Origin: Capitulum mitella
Taxonomy: Eukaryota > Arthropoda > Thecostraca > Pollicipedomorpha > Pollicipedidae
Reading direction: 5' to 3'
Assembly (NCBI GenBank): GCA_030062745.1
Contig: CP099844.1
Span: 19,096,596-19,160,595, forward strand
Length of the DNA stretch: 64,000 nt
This document shows positions 1-13,100 of the stretch, piece after piece (position 1 is the stretch's first letter; every line of letters begins with the position of its first letter). The notes beneath the pieces are model-generated. The model saw only the letters and a program-made list of their open reading frames with translations. It was not told the origin of the DNA and searched no databases. The position numbers and the translations under genes were made by a program.

Positions 1-1720
1 GCGTCGTCTGCAAGCAGCACGATTGGCCCCTCTGTGGTGGCGGCATGAACAGCTGTTGAGCCTTGACTCGCTCCCATCCGAGGTTTGGCAGTCCCATACC
101 AAGCGATGCGGCCGCACGGTGACGCCATCCCCTCGTGTGGAGGTGGGAGGTTTCTGTTTTTGTGTTGGCCGGCTCCGCCCATCGGGACAAGCTAGTCATG
201 CTAGCCCATGGTTGCTTCCATAGAGCGCTTGGCATTGACTAGAGAGGAGCCCTCCTCCCTGAGCTTTTGGCTTTCGTGGAGTGAACGCAGCTTACGTTTT
301 AATGCTGCCGACGCGTCTAATGCAGGGAGCGCAGCTGTTTTGTGTGATTTGGTTTAATCTCTTGTTTATCTTAATTTATCCGCCGTGAGAAACATTGTTA
401 AAACATTTTTTCGCGCATGCATGGATATTTTATTTACTTACTTATTTATTTCTGATGAGTTGCATTCGCAAGCTAAGTATGGTTTTCGCTTTTGCACTTT
501 TTCCAAGTATGCCATTGTCAGAATCATTACTTGCACTCATTTCAGAGGTAAGGTTAGTCCCAGACAGTTTTGGTCAGTTGGTTTAAATGTAACACGATAA
601 ATGAATTGTTTTTGAAATTTCATTAGCCTTTGCTTACTTTCAGTCCACTGGCCTTGTGCTCCATATGAAGGGTTAAGTCATACGAGGGTCATCTTTTTTG
701 GTGCCCAGTTTTAGGAGTTTTAACCCTGGTATGTTTGAAAATGTTCTCCGACTTACCTGTTTATAGTATGGAGAGCCCTGTCTTCAGATTAAATTAATAC
801 GCGCGGGTCCGGAGTTTGAGAACGAGGGAGCGAGGACGATTAGGAAACTACTGTAGCATTTCACATTGCGCACTCGCTCGCAGTAACATGATTTGAGACG
901 TTCTCAGGAGTTTGCAATCTGATATCTCTTTACCCAATAAACGACCCAATTGTATGCTGAAGATTGAAATCTCCATTATGTTCTGGCCATTTTTGTTTTG
1001 GTCAGCTGTTTGAATTTCAAAGACACTTCAACGTTTCAAACAGACATAGTCTTCAGGTTATCCTTGTGGTGAACACGAGTGGTGAAAATATGTCCTTGTC
1101 GCTAATGTGCTGCAGTAAAAGTAATGCAAACTCCATTAACGCCAAACACCATTAACGCCAAGAAGACGCGTCGTTGACTGGTTGAACATACGAAGGACGA
1201 GGTTCTCTTAGTTTTGCTTATTTTGGGCCATAGTTTTTTTTTAAATTTTGCTTGAGATATTAGTAGCCCCTTGAGTTTTGCCGGGAAAACAAATGTTTAT
1301 CGATCTACAAGCCGGAAAAGTCTGCTTCAGGCAGCCCCCTCCCCCTGGCCCTCGCGTTTTGCGGTCTAACGGAGGGTCCGCTGTGCGGTCCGCTTGTCTC
1401 ACCGTTCGTCTTGCGTGCGTCTTCTGGCGGTTTCACTGTCGCACTCTGGTGCCCATTTTCACCAGTGTTTGTATTACATTGCACCTGAGATATGCAATAA
1501 CCTTAGCACATCACTGCTATCCAGGTTCATTGTAAGGGGAGCAACAGAACGGAATCTTTACCATCCTTATCGCGACAAATTAATTTCTGTTATCATTGCC
1601 ATCGTATCAGTGAATCATTTGGGCTCCGCCTCAGTTAAACGTCATGATAAGAATCGCGACAGCTGCTGAGTTGGCGTATTATCTGGTCATTGCAGACCTG
1701 AAATTTATTCCTGTTGTACT
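1..1720. other. Non-coding, no gene recognised
   Basis: No open frame here matches a family I recognise, and none has flanking splice sites that join to the transporter exons downstream. The first 240 bases are GC-richer than what follows but encode nothing recognisable. I read the stretch as intron or 5' flank of the transporter that begins to be visible at 7101. Confidence 0.5.
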
Positions 1721-2720
1721 CCGACCCCGACTGGGCGGGGTGAACCCCCCCCCCCCGGTTTTTCAGAGATTGCGAGAGAACAAACAAACGCAGTGCTGTC
1801 ATATATTGTGCACCTTTTGCTTGATTACTGTTGCATTTTGCGTCGGTTTTGATTTCAGATGGAGTCAGGTGTCTGGCCCGGGTCAGATCAAGTGGACCTA
1901 TGTCCAAAAACGTTGAGCGCACTGTAACTTGTTCAGAAAACAAGATACCACATTAAAACTGCCAGGAACTAAAGATCTTGACTGATGAAGCAAATCTGCG
2001 GTCTCAGATTTTTGCAGAACCTTCCGGGTCATTGACCTAAGGTCAGGCCCATTTTCAGGACATGCGGCCATTTTTTTGGAAATTGACGGAACTTTGTATG
2101 ATATTTTGAATGTGAGATGATGCAGACACCCATTGGCCATCATTGGATAGAGTGTCAGTGACTTCCAACGATTGGCCTGAGGTCATATCACCAATAACTG
2201 TTACGAGCCAAAATGCGCCTCCGTCAGAATCGGCAATGACTAACTTAGAAGGGATAAAAATGGCTGAACTGCCTTTGGCAACTGTGAATAATACCGAGAA
2301 GCGTAAAAAGTTCCAAAAATTGCGTATTTTGGAAATGAACACGCTTTCGCAAATAAAGCTCCGCCAATTGCATAAAGTAATACCTAAAGAATTGTTTCAA
2401 AAATTCAGCATGGAAAGCCATAACAAGAACCATTAGCACCAAAAAACACTAACTGACAAGGCTTATCTTACCAAAATAAAGGAACACTAGAATTCGTTTC
2501 CGTTAATTCTACTCCGGCACCCGCGGTGCAATAGCGCGAAAATCGCCCTGTCTTTAACTCAGCCTTTCCGCATGTTGAAAAAAAATCGGAGAAATTAGAC
2601 GTGTAACGGCATCTGCATACTTTCACCTATTCGTTGTTGCCTTGACATAGACTATGAATCACTTCCCTTGAGATCCAAGAAGTTTCTCTGCTCCATGTAG
2701 TCTGCTGTGAGAAAACATAT

Positions 2721-3366
2721 TGTTACGCTTCACCGTCGCCGTCCGCATCAGGACCTAATCAACAAGCCAACCGAAAAGACCTTCTGGATCTCGGAAACGA
2801 GCCTTCTATTAATTGTCCTCAATCGACCGGACCAACAAAAATACAGCTAACGACGGAGCACACCGGCTTGCCACAAACAGATCTGTGGCTACATGTCTCC
2901 ACCAGCAAGGAGACTTATTGAGAAAGAAGTGTGCGATGAGATGTCAGGAAAGGACAAGGATTACGTCTCAGGGAGTAAACCCTGAGCCAGCGCGCACAGG
3001 AAGGATGGGGGAGGAGAAGGAGTGCGCCTCAGAGAGTAGCCCTGAGCCAGCGCGCACGGGAAGAATGGGGAGGACACAAAGTGCGCCTCAGAGTGTAGCC
3101 CTGAGCCAGCGCGCACGGGAGCGAGTCGGGGGGCCGACTGCCCATCGCTTGCCGACCCGCTACTGAGGTCAGGTTAGGATCACGTGGTCAGGGGTCAGCC
3201 GGCCAGTGAGGGAGAGGGACGAGCGCGGGAAGCAAAAGCGCATGCGAGGAAAGAAAGTACCGCATCTGTAGCCAAGAATCTAACTCGTTTCACCTGCATG
3301 AGTAGCAAGCACCTTACCAGTCCGCTAGCATACCATGCATAAATAACGACTCTGCGATAGAACATA
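2721..3366. mobile_element. Nested insertion inside interspersed repeat copy 1
   Basis: The other copy of the host repeat (58541-59725) runs directly from 'gagaaaacatat' to 'atagggc'. Here those flanks are separated by about 640 bases. Similar short words (aacatat and aacataat) sit on both sides, which could be a target duplication. The insert holds a three-copy 60-base tandem repeat. No inverted termini were seen, so its class is unknown. Confidence 0.45.
2965..3123 (+). repeat. 60-bp tandem repeat, about 2.7 copies
   Basis: The word CCTGAGCCAGCGCGCAC recurs at 2981, 3041 and 3100, a period of 59-60 bases, with purine-rich sequence between. A frame runs through it because the period is divisible by three, but nothing suggests a real protein. 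Confidence 0.8.
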
Positions 3367-3944
3367 ATATATAGGGCTAAATGGCAAACATATTACCCAG
3401 AAGTAAAACTGCGAGCGGTTTCGACCTTTCTTGTCACGAGCTTTCCAACATCACGCGTATTTTTTCGTGCAACCAACCGCTCGCGAGTTAAAAAGAGGGT
3501 CAGCCCCTCCCCCCGCCGCAGTCGGGCGTGCATGACGCCGACTGCCAGTCGGGCGCGGGTTAATAAAACGTTCACCAAGACGATATTTGCAAGGTGTGAC
3601 ATTAACTGATCGTGTAAACGCTAAAATGCATCGAACTGCAAATAAAAGTAGAAAATTGCTTCCATCCCGTTCCTTGTATGCCGATGCGGGCATTACTGTT
3701 CCTCAGCCATGTTACCTGAACTCATGATAGACGACCGAACATTGCAGTCATTCCATCCCATCTTGCAAGGAATTCTCATTGTCCGAATTCACCTGCTCAT
3801 GCTGCAATGCAGCTTAAATGCGTCTTTACAGAATGATTTTGCTGGGCTATTTTTAGTTTATCATCGTTTTCATCCGCGTTCCCGAGTCGCCTTAAATTCC
3901 CCCTTTCCGTCCGTTGCGTTGACTGCGGAAACGAACCAGCCCCG

Positions 3945-4310
3945 TCATGACGTCACGTGTCGCCGTCAGTCACGTCATGGTATCGCCTGTCGCCATCAAT
4001 CGCATCATAACGTCACCTCTCGTAGTCAGTCGCACCTTGACATCACCTCCCATACTCAGTCGCGCCAGGACGCCACCCCTCACTGTCATTCGCATCGTAA
4101 CGTCACCTCTCGGACGTCAGCCGCGTCATGTTTTCATTTCTCGCCGTCAGTCGTACCATCGCCACCTTTCGGCCATCGGTCGGGTCATCACGTCGCCCTT
4201 GCCCTTAAGTCGGGTCATGGCGTCACTTTTGGCCGTCACTGAGGTCGTGACGTCGCGTCTGGCCCTGAGTCGGGTCCTGACGTTACGTCTCGGCCGTCAG
4301 TTGGGCGACA
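3945..4310 (+). repeat. 33-bp minisatellite
   Basis: A degenerate unit of about 33 bases built on 'cgtcacctctcgccgtcagt' repeats around eleven times. The period divisible by three keeps one frame open and gives an artificial His/Arg/Ser-rich 11-residue protein repeat. I treat it as a non-coding minisatellite. Confidence 0.75.
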
Positions 4311-7100
4311 GCGCAGGGCCCCAGTGCGCCGTGTCGGCGGACGGCGCCTGGTTAGGACGAAGGCCTGTCTATGTGGCCGCGAAGCCTGCCACCACGTGCC
4401 TGGCCTTGTGAAGTGTACACCGGTGGACGGTGCGTTATCGATCCGGCCAGGTGTGCGGCGCGGCGGCACCGTGCCGACCCTACGCGGTACGCACCGCTTG
4501 CGTGCCACCGATCCGCTGCAGGCCATGGAAGAACGAGTGGTGGTGGGGTGGGCTCAGTTCATGCAAAAGTGGGCTTTGCTGTAGTTAGGACAGCTGTTGG
4601 CGATTCAAAATGGACGTTTATAACAATCTTGGGAAATTTTCTTGCTTAAGTTTTGAGAATCTTCGAATAAGTAAGTGAATACAAAATAATGTTTAAAGAA
4701 GGAAATCAAAACAGTTGGTCGTGGTCCGAAGGGAAGCTCATTTCTATAGGGTTACATAATGGTTAAGGAGGTTGTGATTCCCGTGGGGTATCTCAATTGC
4801 CATCATCGATCTTCCATGTTGGCTGTGTTGCAGAGGCTAACGGGTCATTACCCCATAGTGCATTTATGTCGCATGCCTTAATGGGGCTCATCTTTCAAGC
4901 AGAGGTTGGTCCTTATGCATAAATCTTCACAGCCGCCATGGCAGTTATCTGTAAGCGCTGTCTGTCAGGGAAAACAACGCCTACAAATAAAAAAGCCTAT
5001 TGAATGCGGCCCGCAGACCGCGTTATACAACGCTTAGATGAAACGTTCTGCTTACGCTTCTTATTCTTATTTAGGCCAGGAAAGTTGCAAAAGGATTATG
5101 AGTACATGAATGTAGAAATTGGACGATATCAGTTGGCAACCGCATTGGTAGTAGACATTGGGCAGAAGACAGTAGGGAAAAAGCCATGCAATGTAGGAAA
5201 AAATGAAATTTTGACGCTGGTTAGGATACCTTTGAGGGCTGCGTCCAAAAGGAGCCCACAGACCGTCACGCATACTCTTAAGAGCGTCGCTGGTCAGACA
5301 CGGGATCCACCAGCGGAGCGCCAGCTGACCGCAGCGGCTGCGTTTAACGCTCCTCGGATTGTTCCCCCAGGCGGTAACAGCTGATGCCGCATTTCAGCCG
5401 ATTATGGTCAGTGCGAGGTGAAATTTTCGGTCTGGGATTGAATGAAATTACGTTAATGAAATGGAGTAAGAAATATCCGAAAGTACCCTTGTTTTTGGAT
5501 GTTTGCTGGAAAGGGGTGATTTCTTCGTGATGACTACATCAGTGTGCTGTTTTTGTTATGTTTCGATGTCTGTTCATAAACGTTTGGGGTCATGCGCTTC
5601 GAACAGTCTGATTTATGCGTGTTCACTTTTTGCCGGAAAAAAGTATGGAAGCTGACTCTTAGACGTGTTTTTATCGATTTCTGAACTGATAAATGCCAGT
5701 AAATCTAGAAATTCGAACGCATGGACGTGCGTCATGCCCTTCGTGATGTTAACCATATCTGACTTGACGATATGGTTATGCGCCGGTCTCTTGAGAAGCG
5801 CAGTTGAGTCGTCAGATAAAAGAAGCTTGTCTAGAACTTGGAATGCATAAGCAAACATGGATTTGTTTCATAGGATTTCCCTGGGTGCCCATCTGAGTGT
5901 CACGTTTGTTCGCAACACGATCATGTTACCCGGGAAAGCAGACGCTGGCCTGGAGCCGATGACGTCATGTTTAGCGGAAAAACACACTTCAGTTACGCAG
6001 ACACTCATGGTTACCGTGAATCGTTTGTCATTCATTTGCAACGCCGGCGGCGTTTGTTGAGATTGCCAGTCAACGCGTGGCACGATTCAAACCGTACGAC
6101 GTCATATGAAGGAATTTAAGCACGTGGCAGTTACATGTCGTTCCTGCTGAAACCTGAGTGAGACTTCTTTTTTATTTGTTACTGTTCATCACTCCATTCG
6201 TGGGATAGGACGACCCTTCGATGGCGTTGTCCCTTTTCGTGTTCTTATGCCTACATTTAAAACGTATTTTCGCAATGCCTGAATGTTGCTGTGCATGCGC
6301 TGTTAAAGAAACAAATAATTTCCAATCCAAGGTGTTCAGAAATTCCCTAAACATACGTCCCATTCGCTAAAGTTCTTTTCAGACCGAACGAGTTTGCACC
6401 CGATGAAATCGACAAGCCTGTGATGTGATGTCTTAAAAAGCTTAATCCCCTTTTTCGGCTTGTCGTATCTTGTGATTTTAAGCCCAGCTCCCTTTCGTTT
6501 GAAGTCTCATTCTGTTCTGTTGCGGAACGATGAATGTTTCTTTGCGTATCGGCGTTCATTGTTTTATGCTGTTTTATGAACGTTTCATAACATTTTGATA
6601 AAGAGGTGACACAGAGGTCATTTTGAATATGGGATATTTGTGGCGCAGCGAAACGTAATGATTATTTGATGTCTTGAATATCATGTCGAACGCAGTTATA
6701 TCCTGCCGTGTGTACACTTAAAGGTCATGTGACCCAAAATGGGGAAGCATGATTTGTCTTCTGCCGATAATGACTGCAGTAACCCCCTTCTTTGACAGCC
6801 GACCGCGCCGTCATATGGCATTCCATCTTACTGTTGGTTTAAAAGTGTCATTGCCTTTTTTAATACGTCTCGTGAACCTCTCCTGTGAAGATGCCAGCGG
6901 CGTTCCGGTAAATATGCTTCACTCAAGGCTCTCCGGTTTGTGCAGGCGCTCTGGCACCGTGTGCCGTCGGGGGCAGTGGGCGCCGCCAGCTCGCCGTTGA
7001 CAGTCGTTTGTCTTCAGGCAGGTACAGCAGGCCGCGGCCGCGCCGGGCGCGCATGCGCCGTGCTTCCCCGGTGAACCGTTTCTGTATGGGTCATCCGCAG
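4311..7100. other. Non-coding, probably transporter intron
   Basis: No recognisable exon is present. The polypyrimidine tract and AG at 7091-7100 form the acceptor of the first visible transporter exon. A search by eye for the missing first transmembrane segments of the transporter found nothing on the plus strand. Confidence 0.5.
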
Positions 7101-10100
7101 GTGAACCTGTACTCTGGCGCGGTGTTCATCCAGCAGGCGCTGCGCTGGTCGATCTGGTGGTCGGTGCTGCTCATCCTGCTGGTGACTGTGCTGACCACTG
7201 TGCTGGGTGGGCTGGCGGCGGTCATATACACGGACACGCTGCAGTTCTTCATCATGATCATCGGATCGCTTGTCGTCATGGGCAAAGGTGAACGCCGGGC
7301 GACAGACCCCTGGGAGGCGACTGCGTAGGTCGGTGGAAACAGGAGAGGCGTATGTGCGTCACAAATAGGGACATATGGGAGGAGCGAAGTGAAAATTGGA
7401 TGCGAGAGTCAGGTGGTGATAGTGATGGAAGGGAAAGAATACTCGTGGCGGAGCAAGTAAATATGCGCGTAGGTACGTCTTGAATGGCAAATGAGTACAC
7501 CCCAAAGGGCGGAGTAGCATGTTAAGTTCTGGGCTCCCCGCATTAGTGGTAGAGCTCTTTGTTAGCAGCCAGATGCCATTTGGCTTCAATTCTGTGTGGA
7601 TGTTTACCCAGCTCTATTCCGTAAGGACAAGTACTGACTTCATTCAGCTAGCGGTGACGTTGGCGGTTATTACTCTGGTGACTTTTAGTGTTTGGTGACG
7701 TTTAGTAGAAGTTGTCCACGCTAGTTATAAAGTCATGCAAAGGACAGTCACATTGGTGAAGATTCTTCTAGACCAAACCATAACGAAAGTGTATGCAGAA
7801 TCTTGTCCTCGTTCGTCGTTTCCTGACATGTGGAACAAAGATGAATCGACACATCGTCTGTGCAGAGATGCTTTTAAGATGAATTTGGCCAACAAAAACA
7901 CGACAGAAGCAGAACGAAAGCGGAAGCATAATAAGCAAAACAATCGGCTCTTCGGCTTTATACACTCTAAATTCAACAAAAACACGGCAGAGCAGAACGA
8001 AAGCGAAAGCATAATAAACAAAACAATCGGCTCTTCGGCTTTATGCTTTCGACAGAGTCCATGGTATGATGAACTGCGGGTTGTGGTTGACGAGAACGAC
8101 CTAAGACAAACTTCAGGTAACCAAAGGTAGAGCCACTAGTATTTTTGGTGTTGCAGTTGCAGCACAAGTAATCTTGAAATTGAACAATAAGTCTGTGACA
8201 GTGCATGGAAAGAATAGGCTTAAATTTTCTCCCGACAACACGAACAATTTGAGCGTAATGTCATCCTCGCATGTATTATTCCCAAAACCTTGTCTTCGTC
8301 GCCGTGGCTTTGGTGGAAAGTGTCGCAACAAGGATCTAACCCGGCCAGGGATAGATTTTGATGTATATGTGTAAGCAAATAATCCGGACTGTGTATAACG
8401 GGAACAGGTACCGGATCTTTGGAACGGTTATAGCGCTTATCATGGAAATAAACTTCATGTTTATCCCGTCCACGATCTTAAAGATGTGTCCATTTCTCAA
8501 AGCAGTTTTGCTGTAACGTGCCAAAACGTAGCTGCGTGGTAAAGCATAAAAAAACTGTTTTGAAAAATGTTATGAAACGTCAAGAAATGTATGAAAAGCG
8601 TAAGTAAAATTGTGTAGGGTGGTGATCGATACCGTCTGCGGTATGGACACTGGGGTGATGGATACCATCTGCGGCGTGCTGGGCTCAGTGCATCCCAGCT
8701 CCGAAGACGCCCGGTACTGGACAGTGCAGATGCGGCGTTGTACGGACCTGACCAGTCGTGTGCGAGAGACCGACTGCCGAGGAATGACTGACCGGGAGAG
8801 GTGTCTTGCAGCGTTCTCCCTGGTCGGCGGCTACAACGAACTCCAGGAACGCTACATCCAGGCGATCCCGTCGCGCACGGTGCCCAACACCACGTGCGGC
8901 CTGCCAGCTATGGTGCGTCCCACGCCATGCGGACGGCGACACGGGCCCGGCTGGTCTCCTCTTGGGGGGGGGGGACATGTTACGGCACGCTTGACCACGC
9001 CGTCTCTCCCTCCGTCGGGTCAGGGTCTGGTGTTGTCAGTTTCGTACCAGCACGCTACACTAATGACGGCCGGCGGTCGCGCCACAGGATTGTTCTCATC
9101 GTCCGCGCGTTCTCTGCGTGTGTGGATATTGGCTTGGCTGGATATTTTGGATTTTTTTGGGGGGGACTGACATCGGATTTCAGACCGTTTCTTTGTAGTC
9201 ATTGCCATGGGCCTAATCCCTGAATATTGGAGGGGTCCGGACCCCGATATCCTCCGCGGTCGTCAGCCATGGCCCGCTCAGTGGTTTTGCAGATTAATTT
9301 CGCTTGCCTAACGCGCCGATGTGTTTAGGGGCTTCAGCGCAGATTGCCCGTGTTTTGAAAGAGCCACGATTCATCGGACCTGGCGATATTGGCGTGAGTT
9401 GATGGCTGTGCCAGCTTTTGGCGGCCGGACAGCCGTCTCATGACCGCCCGCCTGCGCCCAGGACTCGTGGGTAATGTTGCGCGACCCGATCAACTCGGAC
9501 ATGCCATGGCCTGGCTTCATCCTCGGCCAGACGCCGGCCTCGATTTGGTACTGGTGCGCCGACCAGGTGAGGCGCCTCTGCCGGCCTGCCGCCTCTAGTC
9601 GCGCGCGTCGCCGGAGCCGGACGCTGACTCCGGATTCTCTCTCTCCGGATTCTCGGATTCTCTCCGGATGACTCCGCCCGGATACACCGCTGGCCGCTAG
9701 CCCGGCCCCCCCCCCCCGCCGCCGCCGCATGCTTTCTGGACTGCACAGTGTCCATGTCGTGTGGATCGTCTTAGTCGTGGTTCTCTGATTCGTGACTCGT
9801 TGGATGAGTGGAGGCGACATTCTTGTGGATGGTCTGAGGGCGTCAAATTCTTTTGGCGAATTATATTTTCATACTCATTGCCAGTGCAATTGCCTCAGCG
9901 TTCATGAAAAGGGTAATGGTGAGGTACTGGTCTCTGAGACCCTGCCTGCTGCATAATGTTATGCAGTGCTTCCCGCGGTCTCTGATTTTGGCGTGTGAAT
10001 TTGACATTCGCACACTCAGCTCGGCTCAGCGTACGCCCCGTCTTTTGGCGGGTCACGAGGTGAGACTCTTCGGTCGCCGTCATCCCCTTTGCACCAGCCA

Positions 10101-13100
10101 GCTGTGCGTCATTAACCACGTCTGAGCACGTGCCGACTGCGGCCAGCTGATTCTGAACGGCAGGCGGTCCCAGAACAGCTGACTGGGCGGGAGGAAGTGT
10201 GCGCCGGTAACGTCCCCTGATGCCGTCGCGGGGGGCCGGGTATCTGAAACTGGTTTTGTGCCGGCGTCTCGCCCGGACCAAGATGTCCATTGTTGATATT
10301 CAGGTGTCAGACTTTCTGAATGTCCGGCATTTTGATATGAGCAAGTCAAATGGCGGAGGCCCCGAGACGTCGCAGGGCGGTCTTTGCCAAGACGCCGGCT
10401 CCGCGCCGGACGTGGCACGGCAGACATGTGACCCTGGTCGTGTTTCAGGGACAGGGACGGACGCGTGCCCCGAGGGCCGCGTAGCCCTGGGCCGCCGTTT
10501 GGGCCAGGGCCCCTGCGTCGGGGACGAGTTGGATTACGGCTGACCGCCGGTAGATGGATACTGACTAGGCCTGTCTTTGTCCGTGCATCGCTAAACACAC
10601 CTGTCCGAATGAAGAGAGCACGCTGATGTTTGTTGAGAGAAAGTGGGAGTCTCATTCGTTGCTGTTGAGTGTGATCAGTGATGGATCGTTTTGGGGAAAT
10701 CGTTTGTAGTTGGTTGGCAAGTCGGCCAAAGCTTTTTTGACCAGCTGTGACAGCTTCGGAGGTGTGGGCTTAAGGACAGAGGCGTCAGTGACGCATTGTT
10801 GATGGTTGGGAAAGCAGACATAGGGGGTACAGATTGGTCACGATGAGAACGAGTGGACGGTTGGGTTGTTTTGTTATTCACCGTTTATTCTTGGCATTGT
10901 CAAAAGCCCTGGTTTGATTCGAACCGTCAGGCGTAATCCGGCTGGTATCTGAAAAGACACAGGCGTGCTTTCGTCGTGATTAATTGTGCCCGCCGCCGCT
11001 TCAGATGATGGTGCAGCGGGCTCTGTCCGCCAAGTCTCTGTCGCACGCTCAGGGCGCCACCCTGATGGCCGGCTACATCAAGATCCTGCCCGTCTTCATC
11101 ATGGTGCTGCCGGGAATGATCAGCCGGGTCCTGTTCACGGACGAGGTCAGCTTTTGCGTCCCCCGCGTCATGCACGCGCCGGCTGGCACCGTGCTCACAG
11201 GCGATACCTGCTTTTACGTCCATTGAATGGAATGCGCTGGCTGGCACTGCGTCCTTGTGAGTGGCCTCAGCTTGTGTTCTCCACATCGCGCACTCTCACT
11301 CCTGACCGTATATAACCACAGCAATGCCTTCCTGAGTATTTCGTATTAGAAATGCTTGCTTAATAGCACCGCTTTCACGGACATGCTAAATCTTAATTCT
11401 CAGTGGTCCTTAAATATGGCACGCCTTTTAGTGTTCATTGCCTCTTAGACGAAGACCCAGTGGCTGTAAAAGCAACGGTCCCAACGCGAGCTCATGCGAT
11501 AACTCGATGAGTACCTCGATGCATAAAATCCCGAACCAATTCACCGGCGTTCATATTACATTTTCTACCCGGTTTATAGACTGTTGGCTAGGAAAGTCAT
11601 TTCTTTTTACGGATAAACAAGGCTGGTAAATCAGGAAAAGCTTGAGACCCATCGTCAATTCTGGACGGAATGCTGAATAATCGTAAGATTTCGACGCGTG
11701 TAACATCCAAGGTCAGGCTGTTTGTTGAAGTCTTTCACAAGCCGTCTGAACTGCTGACTAGTGCTGATACGCCGATGACTGGGATTTCCTGCCAATGATC
11801 AAGCCGTCTCGTCATTCTGCGTTTCCTCCGCTAAACGCTTATCACTCAGTTCGCTTTTGTGTTGCGATGTTTTCATCTTGAGTTTGCTTAGCGACTCGGT
11901 TTTCAGATGTTTTCACACATTTTGACAAGCAGATGTTTCATTGTTCGTAGCATTTCATGAAGATTTTTGATGTAGTCTACGCTCTAAGGCTCTTTTGTTC
12001 ATGAGTGAAATGCCACGAAATGGGAAGTCCAATCACCAGCCATGATGTCTGCCCTCGGAAGAGTTTGATTTCGTCTTCCGTTCTGCATGCAGTTCAGTTT
12101 TATGTAAATACAGCATGAGACAAAAGCGTGTTCAGTATCGCGACAGTCTGGTTAACCGCTCGATATTTACCAGGTTGGTTGTGTCCTGCCTGAGGAATGT
12201 GAGCGGATCTGCGGAAACCCGGTCAGCTGCTCCAACATAGCCTATCCCAAACTGGTCCTGAGCATCATGCCACAAGGTAAAAAGCTGGTCTTTTGGTGTC
12301 ATCGAACCTTCCAGCGTAGACTCGCCATGTGATGAGGCATGTTGCTTTCTCAGTTTGTTTCTTTACCGGTAGTTTTTCTTAATTTCTTCCGTAAAACGTA
12401 CCCGAAGTGTGACTTACGTAGCAAAGTTTGATAGCGGCCGTGTAATGTTATTTTGAGTTTCATTTTAATTGTTGCGCTAGCACTCCAAAATTTCGTAAGA
12501 TACGCGTTTTCTCTGGGTACTCATACAAAACTTGTAAAAAGGCGAAGTTATTCAGGAACATGACATACTTTTTAGTCCTGATACCATTTCGTCTTCATAT
12601 AGTTTTGTTCTTTTCCACGGTGATGTAGCAGAAAAGAATGTCTTGAAATCCTTCCCGTCCTCCAGTTTTTTTTTTACAGCATGGCGTACGTTCAGTGCCC
12701 ATGTTGTTAGTTGACCTTGCATCCATCTTAGGTTGACGTCAAGCTTGAATGGGCCAGAAAGACAAAAAGGTAACCATTTTGTTGTGGTTCAGCCGCTTCC
12801 ATAGTTTGACTGAAGTCTTTGTCCCAAAGGTTTCATCATTGTGAATGATATCACTCACTGGCTGTTTGCTGCGTTGTCAGTGACGTATGCAAACGCTAGT
12901 ATGCTGGAGAAGCGACATGGTCTTATTCGACTTTTACTGCGTCGTTTTCTTGTAAGTTTGAATGCTTCGTAGTGTCCGGAAATGTCGATTTCTGACCGTG
13001 CCGTACCCTCGCTCTGACCAGGCATGCGTGGAGTCATGATCTCGGTCATGCTGGCTGCGCTGATGTCCGACCTCACCTCCATCTTCAACTCGGCGTCCAC

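Larger units (their letters stand above)
1721..3563 (+). mobile_element. Interspersed repeat with terminal inverted repeats, copy 1
   Basis: This stretch aligns in the same orientation with 58541-59725 over both ends. Shared blocks include 'tcaagtggacctatgtc' and 'gcaaccaaccg'. The start carries a CCGACTGGG motif and the end carries CAGTCGGGCGCGGGTTAA, so the ends are inverted relative to each other (about 16 bases), as in a DNA transposon. It has no transposase frame. Copy 1 is longer because about 640 bases (2721-3366) interrupt it. I infer a non-autonomous DNA transposon family but cannot name the superfamily. Confidence 0.65.

Noticed and set aside
3709..4411. Plus-strand frames of 177 and 154 codons with His/Ser/Arg repeats
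   Set aside because: The 33-bp minisatellite keeps frames open by period alone; there is no domain and no splice support.
10080..10655. Minus-strand frame of 191 codons in a transporter intron
   Set aside because: No recognisable domain, composition like local GC-rich intron, and it lies antisense inside a well-supported intron.
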